64,000 bases of DNA, from positions 558,001 through 622,000 of the forward strand of contig NZ_JADRCR010000001.1 of the NCBI RefSeq assembly GCF_016649425.1. Direction: 5' to 3'. The number at the start of each line of letters is the position of its first letter. Position 1 is the stretch's first letter. The position numbers were made by a program, and so were the translations under genes. A model generated the notes under the pieces. That model saw only the letters and a list, made by a program, of their open reading frames with translations, made no database searches and had not been told where the DNA came from. The stretch comes from Limnobaculum allomyrinae. GTDB lineage: Bacteria; Pseudomonadota; Gammaproteobacteria; Enterobacterales; Enterobacteriaceae. Positions 34,452 to 42,739 of this stretch are shown in pieces.

Positions 34452-35051
34452 ATGACCAATCAAAACGAACAACGTTATCAGCAGCGCCAGCAAAAAATTA
34501 AACAGCAAGTTGATGAACGAATAGCTGCCGCCACGCAGGATCGCGGGTTACTGCTGATATTAACCGGCAATGGTAAAGGTAAAAGTACTGCTGCTTTTGG
34601 TACCGTAGCGCGAGCCGTTGGTCATGGTCAGAAAGCGGCTGTTATTCAATTTATAAAAGGTACCTGGGCGTGTGGAGAGCGAAATCTGTTATCTCAGCAT
34701 GGCGTCGAGTTTCAGGTGATGTCTACCGGCTTTACCTGGGAAACACAAAATAAGGCCAGTGATACTTTAGCTGCACAAGAGGTATGGCAACACGGTAAAC
34801 GAATGCTATCCAATGCGTTATTAGATTTGGTGGTTTTGGATGAGCTGACGTATATGATTACCTATGGTTATATCGACCTGGATGAGGTCATACAGGCACT
34901 TCAAGGCCGTCCACAAGGGCAAACAGTCATCATCACCGGGCGAGGTTGTCATCGCACACTAATTGAAATGGCGGATACTGTTAGCGAATTAAGACCAATA
35001 AAACACGCTTTTGATCAGGGATTACAGGCAAGACAAGGAATTGACTGGTAA
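34452..35051 (+). CDS. btuR: Cob(I)yrinic acid a,c-diamide adenosyltransferase BtuR/CobO
   Basis: 199-residue cytoplasmic enzyme that adds the adenosyl group to cobalt(I) corrinoids in cobalamin synthesis and salvage. The P-loop variant LTGNGKGKSTAAFG, IQFIKGTWACGERN, DLVVLDELTYMITYGYIDLDEV and TGRGCHRTLIEMADTVSELR are diagnostic. It faces the cobT-cobC-cobS-cobU operon across the quorum-sensing cassette, so the nucleotide-loop pathway is almost complete here. Confidence 0.95.
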   Translation: MTNQNEQRYQQRQQKIKQQVDERIAAATQDRGLLLILTGNGKGKSTAAFGTVARAVGHGQKAAVIQFIKGTWACGERNLLSQHGVEFQVMSTGFTWETQNKASDTLAAQEVWQHGKRMLSNALLDLVVLDELTYMITYGYIDLDEVIQALQGRPQGQTVIITGRGCHRTLIEMADTVSELRPIKHAFDQGLQARQGIDW

Positions 35052-35069
35052 CACAGCAAAAAAAGCTAA

Positions 35070-35110
35070 ATAGCCAATAAATCATGTTTTCAGCATAACT
35101 TATTGGCTAT
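35070..35110. terminator. Inverted repeat between btuR and luxI homologue
   Basis: Arms of 11 bases (ATAGCCAATAA and TTATTGGCTAT) around a 19-base loop between convergent genes; no long T-run. Confidence 0.5.
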
Positions 35111-35144
35111 GAGCGCAGGATCAACCTGTTGATGGAGAATTTTG

Positions 35145-35702
35145 CTATCTCACATCAATAATACAGGCAATAACCGGGTGGCCATCAACCAATACAGGAG
35201 GCCCTCCACGGTGAACTTTATAACCTAACCCTTTGATTAATCGCTCTACTGCCAAGGGTGAGACCGTGACAATGGTTTTCACATTATACTGGGCAAGGTA
35301 ATTTATTGATTCTTTCAATAAACCTGCCGCAACGACTGATGAAAGACTACCCCGCTGCTTTTCCAACGCGGACGCATTTAAATCAAGCGCAGAAAAACGA
35401 GAGATTTCCCATATATAAGGTGAACTTGGTGGGTGATTTCCATTCAATAGCTCAGGAAATACTTCACTTAGCAAATAGGGTTCTGTCGTTGGTAATAACC
35501 TGGAACATCCTATGATCTCTTTCCGGCTATTTCTGGCGATAACATACACCGTATCAGGCTTATCAAACTGGTCTCGCTCATATCCGATGGGAGTATTTAA
35601 CTCCCAACCCAGCTTCTCAACAAAAACCTTATAGCGATATGCAGCAAGCTCATTTTCTAATCCAGAAGGTAAGTTACGAGGTGAACCTGATAAAAATTCC
35701 AT
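35145..35702 (-). CDS. Acyl-homoserine lactone synthase, LuxI family
   Basis: 185-residue autoinducer synthase that joins an acyl chain to S-adenosylmethionine to make an N-acyl-homoserine lactone. All invariant residues of LuxI proteins are in place when counted from MEFLSG: Arg23 and Phe27 (YRYKVF), Trp33, Asp44 and Asp47 (RDQFD), Arg68 (GCSRLLPT), Glu99 and Arg102 (WEISRFSA). ATG at 35702 is preferred to a GTG at 35717. Upstream on the same strand is an RsaM/DUF4902-like gene, and a LuxR gene diverges beyond it. A lux-box-like site lies 67-86 bases upstream. Confidence 0.92.
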   Translation of the reverse strand: MEFLSGSPRNLPSGLENELAAYRYKVFVEKLGWELNTPIGYERDQFDKPDTVYVIARNSRKEIIGCSRLLPTTEPYLLSEVFPELLNGNHPPSSPYIWEISRFSALDLNASALEKQRGSLSSVVAAGLLKESINYLAQYNVKTIVTVSPLAVERLIKGLGYKVHRGGPPVLVDGHPVIACIIDVR

Positions 35703-35768
35703 GATATATTTTCCCACACTGTAAATTTATTGGAAAAATATATTAATAACATTGGATTACAGAACGTA

Positions 35769-35788
35769 ACCTGACAGATCTACTAGCT
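35769..35788 (-). promoter_or_regulatory. Candidate lux box
   Basis: ACCTG-N3-GATC-N4-AG-N-T agrees with the Vibrio lux box at 12 of 20 positions, counting by eye, including ACCTG and the central GATC. It sits upstream of the luxI homologue. A weaker ACCTGAC half-site lies at 36384 before the luxR homologue. Confidence 0.4.
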
Positions 35789-35799
35789 ATCTGACTGAA

Positions 35800-36234
35800 T
35801 TATTGCGTGATAGACTGAAGAATTTTTTCACTCCATTCAATCTCAGCTATTTTGCTATCGAGTAACTGCTGTACATACTCTTCTTCGTCCATTTCATTCT
35901 GTAGATTTTCGTCCATATGAAAAGCGATATTACTAAAAACGGGTCCAATTTTCACATATTGGCAATTGGCATTCTCATAACGCAACTCCCAATCCCAACC
36001 AATTGATAAAACCGGAGATATTTGACTAACCCATTCCGTATAGCCGGTAATCGCAGTTAGCACGCCCTCTTGAAAACGCAAATCTTCAGGTTCCGCATGC
36101 GCAGCAGAATAAAGATGAGTAAATTCAACATTTTTAAAAAAATCGAGATCGACTTTAATTCGATAGTCCACGCTATTTACATGGCATTTATCATGATTTT
36201 CTATAGCAATGTCTTTCTTCTTCTGCACACACAT
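35800..36234 (-). CDS. RsaM/DUF4902-like quorum-sensing modulator
   Basis: 144-residue soluble protein with no signal peptide. Recognisable segments are VDYRIKVDLDFFKNVEFTHL, GYTEWVSQISPVLSIGWDWEL and a negatively charged C-terminus with MDEEEYVQQLLDSKIAEIEW. Size, Trp-rich core and position between a luxI and a luxR gene fit the RsaM/TofM-type regulators (family DUF4902) that restrain AHL synthesis in Burkholderia and relatives. The family link is made from memory of such loci and not from a search. It lies upstream of and codirectional with the luxI gene, separated from it by 97 bases holding a lux-box-like site. Confidence 0.6.
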   Translation of the reverse strand: MCVQKKKDIAIENHDKCHVNSVDYRIKVDLDFFKNVEFTHLYSAAHAEPEDLRFQEGVLTAITGYTEWVSQISPVLSIGWDWELRYENANCQYVKIGPVFSNIAFHMDENLQNEMDEEEYVQQLLDSKIAEIEWSEKILQSITQ

Positions 36235-36509
36235 CTCCTTAAGTGTTAAACTTTGGTATCTTAAGTTGTGATCAAGCTTGGTTAGTACAACATATTTTAT
36301 TTACAGCTCAAAATTATGATATTAGTATACTAGTTACTACAATCAGTCAGTTGTTTAACTATAATTTATATTGCGCACTGGCTACCTGACGGGCTTCGTG
36401 TATATATTATAATTAAGTGTATAAAAATTTATCATGTCGTTGCCTTGTTAAACGATATCGATTTCCCGTTGGGTTATTTCTAAATGTTTTGCTATCGAAG
36501 GAAGCGGTT

Positions 36510-37220
36510 TTGAAAATTAATTTATATCGAACCTATGAAAATTTATCAAAAACCAAAGATAAAGATTCCTTCTTTAAAACATTACAAAAAGCAGCCAGCG
36601 ATTTGGGGTTTGAATATTGTGCTTACGGAGTAAGACCTATATATCCATTATCAGCACAGCCACCACAAGTTATTAATAACTACCCCACTGGCTGGAATCA
36701 GGCCTACCACTCCAATAATTATTTTGAAATAGATCCAACCGTTCAACATGGCCTACGCTCTACCCAGGCGTTATTTTGGGAGGATGACTTATACAGAACA
36801 TCCCCTTACTTTTGGGAAGAGGCTAAAGCATTTGGCATTAACCATGGTATTTCTCAGGCTCAGAAAGATTCTGAGGGTCGAGTCGGAATGTTAACCTTTG
36901 CCAGTCCCGACCAGCACTACACCGCTAAAACCTTGCTGGTTCAAGCCCCTTCTCTTATCTGGCTTTCTCAAATTGCCCATAATCGTCTGGCAGAATACCT
37001 CTTACCACAAGAAAATCATGATGCCGATTATCAGCTAACTAAACGAGAAAAAGATATTCTACGCTGGACGGCAGAAGGCAAAACCTCAAATGAAATTGCT
37101 ATCTTAATGTCTATCAGTGACAGAACCGTTAATTTCCATGTAAATAATATTCTTAAAAAACTATCTGTCTCTAATAAAACAGCCGCAACAGTTAAAGCAA
37201 TGGTACTCAATCTGTTATAG
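36510..37220 (+). CDS. LuxR-family AHL-responsive regulator
   Basis: 236-residue regulator. The autoinducer-binding domain shows the conserved Trp/Tyr/Asp/Pro/Trp/Gly set: GWNQAYHSNNYFEIDPTVQHG, ALFWEDD and FGINHGIS. The C-terminal GerE helix-turn-helix reads LTKREKDILRWTAEGKTSNEIAILMSISDRTVNFHVNNILKKL. The TTG at 36510 is chosen as start: AAGGAAG lies 7 bases before it and the length becomes typical; a longer frame from a GTG at 36417 adds 31 unrelated residues. It is divergent from the luxI/RsaM-like pair and probably binds the product of that synthase. Confidence 0.88.
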   Translation: MKINLYRTYENLSKTKDKDSFFKTLQKAASDLGFEYCAYGVRPIYPLSAQPPQVINNYPTGWNQAYHSNNYFEIDPTVQHGLRSTQALFWEDDLYRTSPYFWEEAKAFGINHGISQAQKDSEGRVGMLTFASPDQHYTAKTLLVQAPSLIWLSQIAHNRLAEYLLPQENHDADYQLTKREKDILRWTAEGKTSNEIAILMSISDRTVNFHVNNILKKLSVSNKTAATVKAMVLNLL

Positions 37221-37495
37221 ATGGTATGGATAAGCAGGGATTATAATAATATTATTCGCTGAAATCTGCCTGATTGTTTTCTATTTAAACTAACTTTCGT
37301 TTCTATTTCTACACAATCAGAATAATATTTCATTTATTGTTACTTATCATTCTAATAGTTACCTGAAATAAATAATTATTCTTCCTATAACTATGCAGTA
37401 TTATTGATTTATTATTTTAAAAAATTTATTTTATTTAATACCATAATGAAATAATACTACAGTCTAATTTTGTGTGCAATTTGATGAATCGAAAA

Positions 37496-38545
37496 TCAAT
37501 CTGATAATAAAATATTTGATTCATTCAAACTCCCCATTTTAGTCGCCATCGCACAGGCAGCATCTATTATTGGAAATGCCATTACCGCCCCGCTACCTTC
37601 ACCCAATCGCATGGACATTTCTAAATAAGGAACAAGATTCAGTTTTTCTAACGCTAACTGTGTGCCTTTCTCAGCAGAACGGTGGGAAGGTATCAAATAA
37701 GGATGAATCTGTGGCGCAATATTCACTGCGATCAGGGCTGCTGCACAAGAGAGAAAGCCATCCAAAACAATGGGTACCCCTGCGGCAGCGGCACCAATCA
37801 TAATGCCAGCCATACCACCGAGATCAAACCCTCCAACTTTTGCTAATACATCAATGCTATCGTTAGCATCCGGTTGGTTAATAGCAATTGCCCTACGGAC
37901 TACCTCAATTCTATGTTGCATGCGATCCTGCGGAAAATTAGCCCCAACACCAACAGTGTGTTCAGGTTCAGCATCGCAAAGCACACTAACAATCGCCGCA
38001 GCTGGCGTGGTATTTCCCATTCCCAGTTCTCCGGTACCAATTAATCTGACACCATGATTAACCTGCTCTATAGCCAGCCGGGCGCTGCGTTCCAACAGTG
38101 TTATAGCCTCTTCACGACTCATGGCTGCCTGAGTCGCAATATTTCCACTGCTGCGACGTACCTTATAATTTAAAACACCCTCGATAGGTAATGAATCGAT
38201 ACCTGTGTCCACCAGCAAAACATCCGCCTTCATCTGTTTTGCCAGTACACAAACACCAGAAACACCTTTTACCATATTCAACATTTGCAAATAGGTGACA
38301 GCCTGCGGCGCCAACGTGATCCCCTCCGCATAAACGCCGTGATCTGCTGCCATGACAATCAACTGTTTATGTGAAGCACTGATATTCAGGTTGCGATAAA
38401 TACCGCTAAGTTGAATAGCCAATTGCTCTAATCTTCCCAAACTACCAACAGGTTTTACCAAACCATCCAGTCTGATGGACATTTCCTCCATCACCAGCCT
38501 GTCCAGTGGGCGTATTTGCGCGATGATTTGGTTTAAGCTTTGCAT
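37496..38545 (-). CDS. cobT: Nicotinate-nucleotide--dimethylbenzimidazole phosphoribosyltransferase CobT
   Basis: 349-residue enzyme that makes alpha-ribazole phosphate for the lower ligand of cobalamin. Marks: LDGLVKPVGSLGRLE, MAADHGVYAEGITLAPQ, GTGELGMGNTTPAAAI, KVGGFDLGGMAGIMIGAAAAGVPIVLDGFLS and the catalytic Glu in RLGEGSGAVMAFP. Last gene of the cobU-cobS-cobC-cobT order read on the minus strand, 46 bases after cobC. Confidence 0.95.
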   Translation of the reverse strand: MQSLNQIIAQIRPLDRLVMEEMSIRLDGLVKPVGSLGRLEQLAIQLSGIYRNLNISASHKQLIVMAADHGVYAEGITLAPQAVTYLQMLNMVKGVSGVCVLAKQMKADVLLVDTGIDSLPIEGVLNYKVRRSSGNIATQAAMSREEAITLLERSARLAIEQVNHGVRLIGTGELGMGNTTPAAAIVSVLCDAEPEHTVGVGANFPQDRMQHRIEVVRRAIAINQPDANDSIDVLAKVGGFDLGGMAGIMIGAAAAGVPIVLDGFLSCAAALIAVNIAPQIHPYLIPSHRSAEKGTQLALEKLNLVPYLEMSMRLGEGSGAVMAFPIIDAACAMATKMGSLNESNILLSD

Positions 38546-38591
38546 AAACAGTCACTACCTTTTGTGGTTGTTGTATAACAGAATAAATGGA

Positions 38592-39194
38592 TCAGGCCAG
38601 AACGTTTAACTGTTGAATCACCGCATGTCCCTGATGAATATCAATAACGCTGTAAGCGTCATGCCTGAAAGTAAAATACCAAAAGCCTTCTGCTGGCATT
38701 TTCATCAGCGAGAGCAAAATACAGCGTAAGGTTCCCTGATGACCAACAAACAGGATGTTATCTAAACCGGTTGCTTCAGCTTCACTTAACCAGGCGGTGA
38801 AAGATTGATGAATTCGCAAATTGAACTGATTAAAGCTTTCGCCTTCAGGGGGAGCAACGCTCTTCCAGTCCAAACACCAGTTGGCATAATTCTGGCTATC
38901 GTTTTGCTCCAACTCCTGATAGTGACGCCCTTCCCAGAGGCCAAAATGGATCTCATCTAATCCTTCTAATCGTTGATGGTGTTGTTTATCAATGCCGGAG
39001 ATATATTCTGCTGTTTGCTGAGTTCGCCTTAGCCCACTGGTCACGATTCGGTCAAACTGAATGCCGGATAACGCTTTAGCCAATAGTTCCGCCTGTACGA
39101 TACCCTGTGAATTAAGTGCATGATCGGTAGAACCAGAATAGACGCCACGCTGATTGACTTGAGTTTCGCCATGACGCACTAAATATAAGCGCAT
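38592..39194 (-). CDS. cobC: Alpha-ribazole phosphatase CobC
   Basis: 200-residue histidine-phosphatase-superfamily enzyme. LYLVRHGETQVN carries the phospho-His, VTSGLRRTQQTAEYI the second Arg, GLDEIHFGLWEGRHY the catalytic Glu and FVGHQGTLRCILL the second His. It removes phosphate from alpha-ribazole-5'-phosphate (or adenosylcobalamin-5'-phosphate). The ATG follows the cobS stop by 3 bases. Its placement within the cob operon supports CobC over other phosphoglycerate-mutase-like enzymes. Confidence 0.92.
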   Translation of the reverse strand: MRLYLVRHGETQVNQRGVYSGSTDHALNSQGIVQAELLAKALSGIQFDRIVTSGLRRTQQTAEYISGIDKQHHQRLEGLDEIHFGLWEGRHYQELEQNDSQNYANWCLDWKSVAPPEGESFNQFNLRIHQSFTAWLSEAEATGLDNILFVGHQGTLRCILLSLMKMPAEGFWYFTFRHDAYSVIDIHQGHAVIQQLNVLA

Positions 39195-39197
39195 TGA

Positions 39198-39941
39198 TCA
39201 ATGAACCATTAACAGCAGGAAGAGCAGTTCGGCGATTTCAATACCGGCACCCAGCGTATCCCCGGTTTGTCCACCCAGTTTGCTTTGAATCAACGCCCGA
39301 TAAACCAATAACAATACGCCAGCTACAGCGGCCATCAATACACCATATCCACCGGCGAACAAAAATACCAACACCACGCCAATCAGTAAGGCGGTATAGA
39401 ATTCCCCTCGTTCAATCTTGCCAATAAATAGATTCCCCATACCACTCTCTCTGGCATAGTTCTGTCGGTACATCAGTAGTACGCTCAGTGAGCGACCAAC
39501 GACTGGCGCAACAATCAATAAATGGGCGACTGAAGCCTGATTTTCAGCTAACTGATATACCACCAGTACATGTAGCAAGATCTTGAATATCAGCGCCAAC
39601 GCACCCTGAGTACCAATGCGGCTATCACGCATAATCTCCAGCATGCGGTCTCTTGGGCGGGAAGAAAATATGCCGTCGGCGGTATCCGCTAAGCCATCCA
39701 GATGGAACGCTCCGGTAATCATGGCAATAGTCAAAACTGCACAGGCTGAAGCCAGTAGGTTTCCCCACCACAGTTGAGTTAAGACAAAAGCGCTAATTAA
39801 GCCAACGGTTAATCCGGCGAGAGGAAACGCCATCACCATTCGACGATATTCACTTATTTCAATACTGTCCGTATAGCGTCCCGGAACCGGGATTCGAGTC
39901 AAAAACTGCAAAGAGACCAGAAAAAGTTTAATAAATTTCAT
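39198..39941 (-). CDS. cobS: Adenosylcobinamide-GDP ribazoletransferase CobS
   Basis: 247-residue inner-membrane enzyme that joins adenosylcobinamide-GDP with alpha-ribazole (cobalamin synthase). LVSLQFLTRIPVPGRY, AFHLDGLADTADGIFSSRPRDRMLEIMRDSRIGTQGAL (with the acidic metal motif) and several hydrophobic segments are diagnostic. It starts 2 bases after cobU ends. Confidence 0.95.
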   Translation of the reverse strand: MKFIKLFLVSLQFLTRIPVPGRYTDSIEISEYRRMVMAFPLAGLTVGLISAFVLTQLWWGNLLASACAVLTIAMITGAFHLDGLADTADGIFSSRPRDRMLEIMRDSRIGTQGALALIFKILLHVLVVYQLAENQASVAHLLIVAPVVGRSLSVLLMYRQNYARESGMGNLFIGKIERGEFYTALLIGVVLVFLFAGGYGVLMAAVAGVLLLVYRALIQSKLGGQTGDTLGAGIEIAELLFLLLMVH

Positions 39942-39943
39942 GA

Positions 39944-40504
39944 TTAACCTTTAATTTTCATATCGATTCCCGATACCACAAAGTGTACCTCATTCGCCTG
40001 TTGCGCCAATTTCTGGTTCACTCGCCCGGCAATATCTAAAAAATGTCGCGCCAACGGGTATTCAGGCACAATACCGCACCCCAGCTCATTAGTTACCATA
40101 ATGATTTCACTTCGGCTTTCGGTACTGGCCTTCAATAAATCATCAATTTGTGGTTCCAGCCAACGTTCAAGCGCCAAATAATCAAGCCGGTCAGGATCGC
40201 TATCTCCTGCCCAGTCAAAGATAAGGTTAGTCAGCATCGTCGTTATGCATTCGAGCACCACTACCGGGAAAAAAGCAGATTGCTGACGAATCTCATTACC
40301 CAACTGTCGATAGCCTTCATGAGTACGCCAGTGCGAAGGCCGCATTTGCTGATGTTGTTCAATACGTCGAGCCATTTCATCGTCAGTAACCAATGAGGTG
40401 GCAATATAGAGTACGTTTCCTCCGCACGCTGACGCTTTCTCGTTAGCCAGTTGTTCAGCCAGCCGGCTTTTTCCACTACGAGCGCCGCCGGTAATCAAAA
40501 TCAT
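39944..40504 (-). CDS. cobU: Adenosylcobinamide kinase/guanylyltransferase CobU
   Basis: 186-residue bifunctional enzyme that phosphorylates adenosylcobinamide and transfers GMP. P-loop ITGGARSGKSRLAEQLA, TSLVTDDEMARRIEQHQQMRPSHWRTHE with the guanylylated His, VVLECITTMLTNLIF, VTNELGCGIVPEYPLARHFLDIAGRVNQ. First gene of the operon; the 200-base upstream region has no cobalamin riboswitch pattern that I can see. Confidence 0.95.
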   Translation of the reverse strand: MILITGGARSGKSRLAEQLANEKASACGGNVLYIATSLVTDDEMARRIEQHQQMRPSHWRTHEGYRQLGNEIRQQSAFFPVVVLECITTMLTNLIFDWAGDSDPDRLDYLALERWLEPQIDDLLKASTESRSEIIMVTNELGCGIVPEYPLARHFLDIAGRVNQKLAQQANEVHFVVSGIDMKIKG

Positions 40505-40707
40505 AATTCATTGTCCTGCATGCAATTATTGGTTATCTCACTCATAGAGTAGCCATATCAACACCGGTTAGCATTAAGAATAACGCCTTTTTACGCCAGC
40601 ACTCAACTACCGATAAATCGTTGCTGGTAAAAGTGGCTGATGCTGCCCATAATTTAATGTCAACGCCTTAAAAAAACCTCTGAATAAACCAACTGGAGAA
40701 TTTAGTC

Positions 40708-40908
40708 ATGCCCTACGTCAATATTAAAATCACTAAAGAAGGCGCTACCGCGGAACAAAAAAAGCAGCTAATAGAGGGAGTTACTCAGCTATTGGTTACA
40801 GTCCTGGATAAAAATCCGGCAACCACTTTGGTGGTTATTGATGAAGTAGATATGGACAACTGGGGAATTGGTGGATTTCCCGTTACTGAATTAAGAAAGA
40901 AAAAATAA
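40708..40908 (+). CDS. 4-oxalocrotonate tautomerase family protein
   Basis: 66-residue tautomerase. Pro2, which becomes the N-terminal catalytic base after Met removal, starts PYVNIKITKEGAT; the helix AEQKKQLIEGVTQLLVTVLDKN, and VVIDEVDMDNWGIGG follow the family pattern. CTGGAG precedes the ATG. Cytoplasmic small oligomeric enzyme; the keto-enol substrate is not known. Followed by a hairpin at 40914-40948. Confidence 0.88.
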   Translation: MPYVNIKITKEGATAEQKKQLIEGVTQLLVTVLDKNPATTLVVIDEVDMDNWGIGGFPVTELRKKK

Positions 40909-40913
40909 TTTGC

Positions 40914-40948
40914 CAATGCCGAATGGCGGTTACAACCATTCGGCATTG
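40914..40948 (+). terminator. Hairpin after the tautomerase gene
   Basis: CAATGCCGAATGG and CCATTCGGCATTG form a 13-base perfect stem around a 9-base loop; the following tract is only partly T-rich. Confidence 0.6.
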
Positions 40949-40985
40949 CCATTGTTTAATCAAAGCAACTGTACGGGAAAAAACA

Positions 40986-41237
40986 ATGGATTTTTATATG
41001 ATTAAACACGCTTTACTTTACTGTACGGTAATTAATTATGCTGTTTTGATTATTTGGTTTATCGCAATAGTGTTAGCAAAAACATCGATTTATCGTCTGC
41101 ATCGCCGTTGGTTTCAGCTCCCTGATGCCACCTTTGATGCTATTCACTACGGTGGGATGGCAATATATAAAATCGGCATTCTGATATTTAATTTAGTGCC
41201 GTGGATAACACTGAGCCTGCTGTTACCCTCTGGTTAA
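40986..41237 (+). CDS. Small membrane protein, DUF6868-like
   Basis: 83-residue protein with two hydrophobic helices (MIKHALLYCTVINYAVLIIWFIAIV-like start and IGILIFNLVPWITLSLLL). The middle LHRRWFQLPDATFDAIHYGGMAIYK is the recognisable core of the DUF6868 family, whose function is unknown. Start at 40986 follows GGGAAAAAAC; a longer frame is discarded. Its last 15 bases overlap the end of the convergent vanW-like gene. Confidence 0.7.
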   Translation: MDFYMIKHALLYCTVINYAVLIIWFIAIVLAKTSIYRLHRRWFQLPDATFDAIHYGGMAIYKIGILIFNLVPWITLSLLLPSG

Positions 41238-42065
41238 TGACTGCCCCGGCTCCAGTTGTTCGGAATCCACGTGATATTTGACCACCACATTATTACGATA
41301 CAAACATTCTGACTGTAGGATTATCGGTTCCTGCCCTTTGGTTGATATATCTCGCCAGATCTCATTTTGTCGCCATACCTGCTCTCCCCGGCGAACAAAG
41401 CGATGTGCCTGCTGATAGACATGGTATTTCACTTCCCGTGGCCTGTTACACAGTAATTCCCCCTCTAACTGATGTTCTGCCACATTAAATACCAGTTGGA
41501 AGGTATCTTGAAAAACCAGATCGATGTAGTTATAAAAAATGGCAGCACCTGAACCAAAGGGTAAAATTCGCCCTTCATCGGGAAAAGGGTCAAAACTATG
41601 GTTAGCTCGTTCCACTACCACTAATGGTGAATGAATAGCCATCCAGTGAATAAGGTTACTTAACTGACAAATTCCACCGCCAATTCCCTGGCGAGCCTCG
41701 CCATAAGAGAGTTCCATACCTTCAACAAACCCGCGTTTTGTCGTCGGTTTACCCACCAGACGACAGAATGAAAAGTATTCCCCCGGTGCAATCACAATAC
41801 CGCTGGTTGCCACCGTTGCCAGTTTAAGGTTGATCACTTTGTTATGTTGCAGAGCAATATCGCTATTGCCTAACTTACGGATAAGTTTAGATGTGTGTTT
41901 GATAAAACGATATTCCAGACGCTGTTCTGGTATCAATCGGCTGGTGTAACGACGGGAACCCAGTCGCCAGCTTATTTGACGAAACAAACGCCGTTGTTGT
42001 ACCCGCAACCAGTAAAGCCAGGGATGATATGAAGAGAAGGGTCTGCGCATGGTTATTTTATCCAT
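41223..42065 (-). CDS. VanW family protein
   Basis: 280-residue protein with the VanW domain: APGEYFSFCRLVGKPTTKRGFVEGMELSYGEARQGIGGGICQLSNLIHWMA, closely matching the GGGICQ hallmark. A Cys and His (AHSPLVVVERANHSFDPFP) follow. VanW proteins occur with vancomycin-resistance clusters but most are of unknown role in the cell envelope. No signal peptide is apparent. No van genes are nearby, so resistance is not implied. Confidence 0.85.
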   Translation of the reverse strand: MDKITMRRPFSSYHPWLYWLRVQQRRLFRQISWRLGSRRYTSRLIPEQRLEYRFIKHTSKLIRKLGNSDIALQHNKVINLKLATVATSGIVIAPGEYFSFCRLVGKPTTKRGFVEGMELSYGEARQGIGGGICQLSNLIHWMAIHSPLVVVERANHSFDPFPDEGRILPFGSGAAIFYNYIDLVFQDTFQLVFNVAEHQLEGELLCNRPREVKYHVYQQAHRFVRRGEQVWRQNEIWRDISTKGQEPIILQSECLYRNNVVVKYHVDSEQLEPGQSLTRG

Positions 42066-42143
42066 TAATTAAACCTGTGCACTGAGCTTAATTGATTTAT
42101 ATGTGTTTTATATGAAGTTATTACGCTCAACTGTATCAACATC

Positions 42144-42170
42144 AATAACGTCGCATTAGGCGACGTTATT
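42144..42170 (-). terminator. Hairpin after yccJ
   Basis: AATAACGTCGC and GCGACGTTATT, 11 perfect pairs with a 5-base loop, 29 bases past the yccJ stop and before vanW on the same strand. Confidence 0.65.
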
Positions 42171-42198
42171 GAATAGCGTTAAAACATACGGTGAGTTA

Positions 42199-42411
42199 TC
42201 AGACGTTTTTACGCTCGATGGTTTCTTCCCCCCAGTAGAGGCGATCCGCATCGGTTTTACTAAATGCCAGTGGCAGAACTTCATCGCTGCCTTCGTCCCA
42301 AATTTGCTGTGCTTTTACTTCATCGTTATCAGCCAGTTCAAAAATAGCCTCTGCAATTTCGACGGATGTTTCACGAATTTTAGCCCACTCTTTAATTCTT
42401 AGTCTTTGCAT
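42199..42411 (-). CDS. yccJ: YccJ family protein
   Basis: 70-residue acidic protein matching E. coli Ycc[42 protein letters not shown] and the terminal [13 protein letters not shown]. The start at 42411 is preferred because GGGAGA lies 7 bases upstream; 16 further upstream codons are open but not YccJ-like. YccJ is small, cytoplasmic and of unknown function (near wrbA in E. coli, which is not here). Confidence 0.9.
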   Translation of the reverse strand: MQRLRIKEWAKIRETSVEIAEAIFELADNDEVKAQQIWDEGSDEVLPLAFSKTDADRLYWGEETIERKNV

Positions 42412-42518
42412 TTCAATATCTCCCAACGGGTTATTCAGACGTGGCTTTATCACTTTCAAAGCACTGTCTAACAGTATTGTTCAACCTTGTGATTTTGCAC
42501 GTAAAAAAACCGGTGAAT

Positions 42519-42578
42519 AACGTTAGTATACTCAATATCTAACGTTCTGGTTAAAGCCCTTATGACAGAATATTCTGT
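42519..42578. promoter_or_regulatory. Two inverted repeats between yccJ and yqhD
   Basis: AACGTTAG (42519-42526) with CTAACGTT (42539-42546), and the 14-base perfect palindrome ACAGAATATTCTGT (42565-42578). They lie in the 328-base divergent spacer and are candidate operators for either gene. Otherwise the spacer contains no gene. Confidence 0.4.
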
Positions 42579-42739
42579 TACTCAGTAAGTTAGCCTCTTC
42601 CATGAATCACTCATTTACATTAAACAGACCAATTACCCATCGGTTTTATGTTAATGTTAATGAAGTATCTTGTTAAGCTTTTCTGAAACAAAAAAACTAC
42701 TGTTTCTTATCCATCATGTTACCGTCAGGATCTATCACT

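Noticed and set aside
36384-36403. Second lux box before the luxR homologue
   Set aside because: Only the ACCTG half agrees; the right half does not pair. Kept only as a half-site remark.
40505-40707. Possible cobalamin riboswitch upstream of cobU
   Set aside because: The B12-box and other conserved elements are not visible on the minus strand; only a GCCACT-like hexamer is present.
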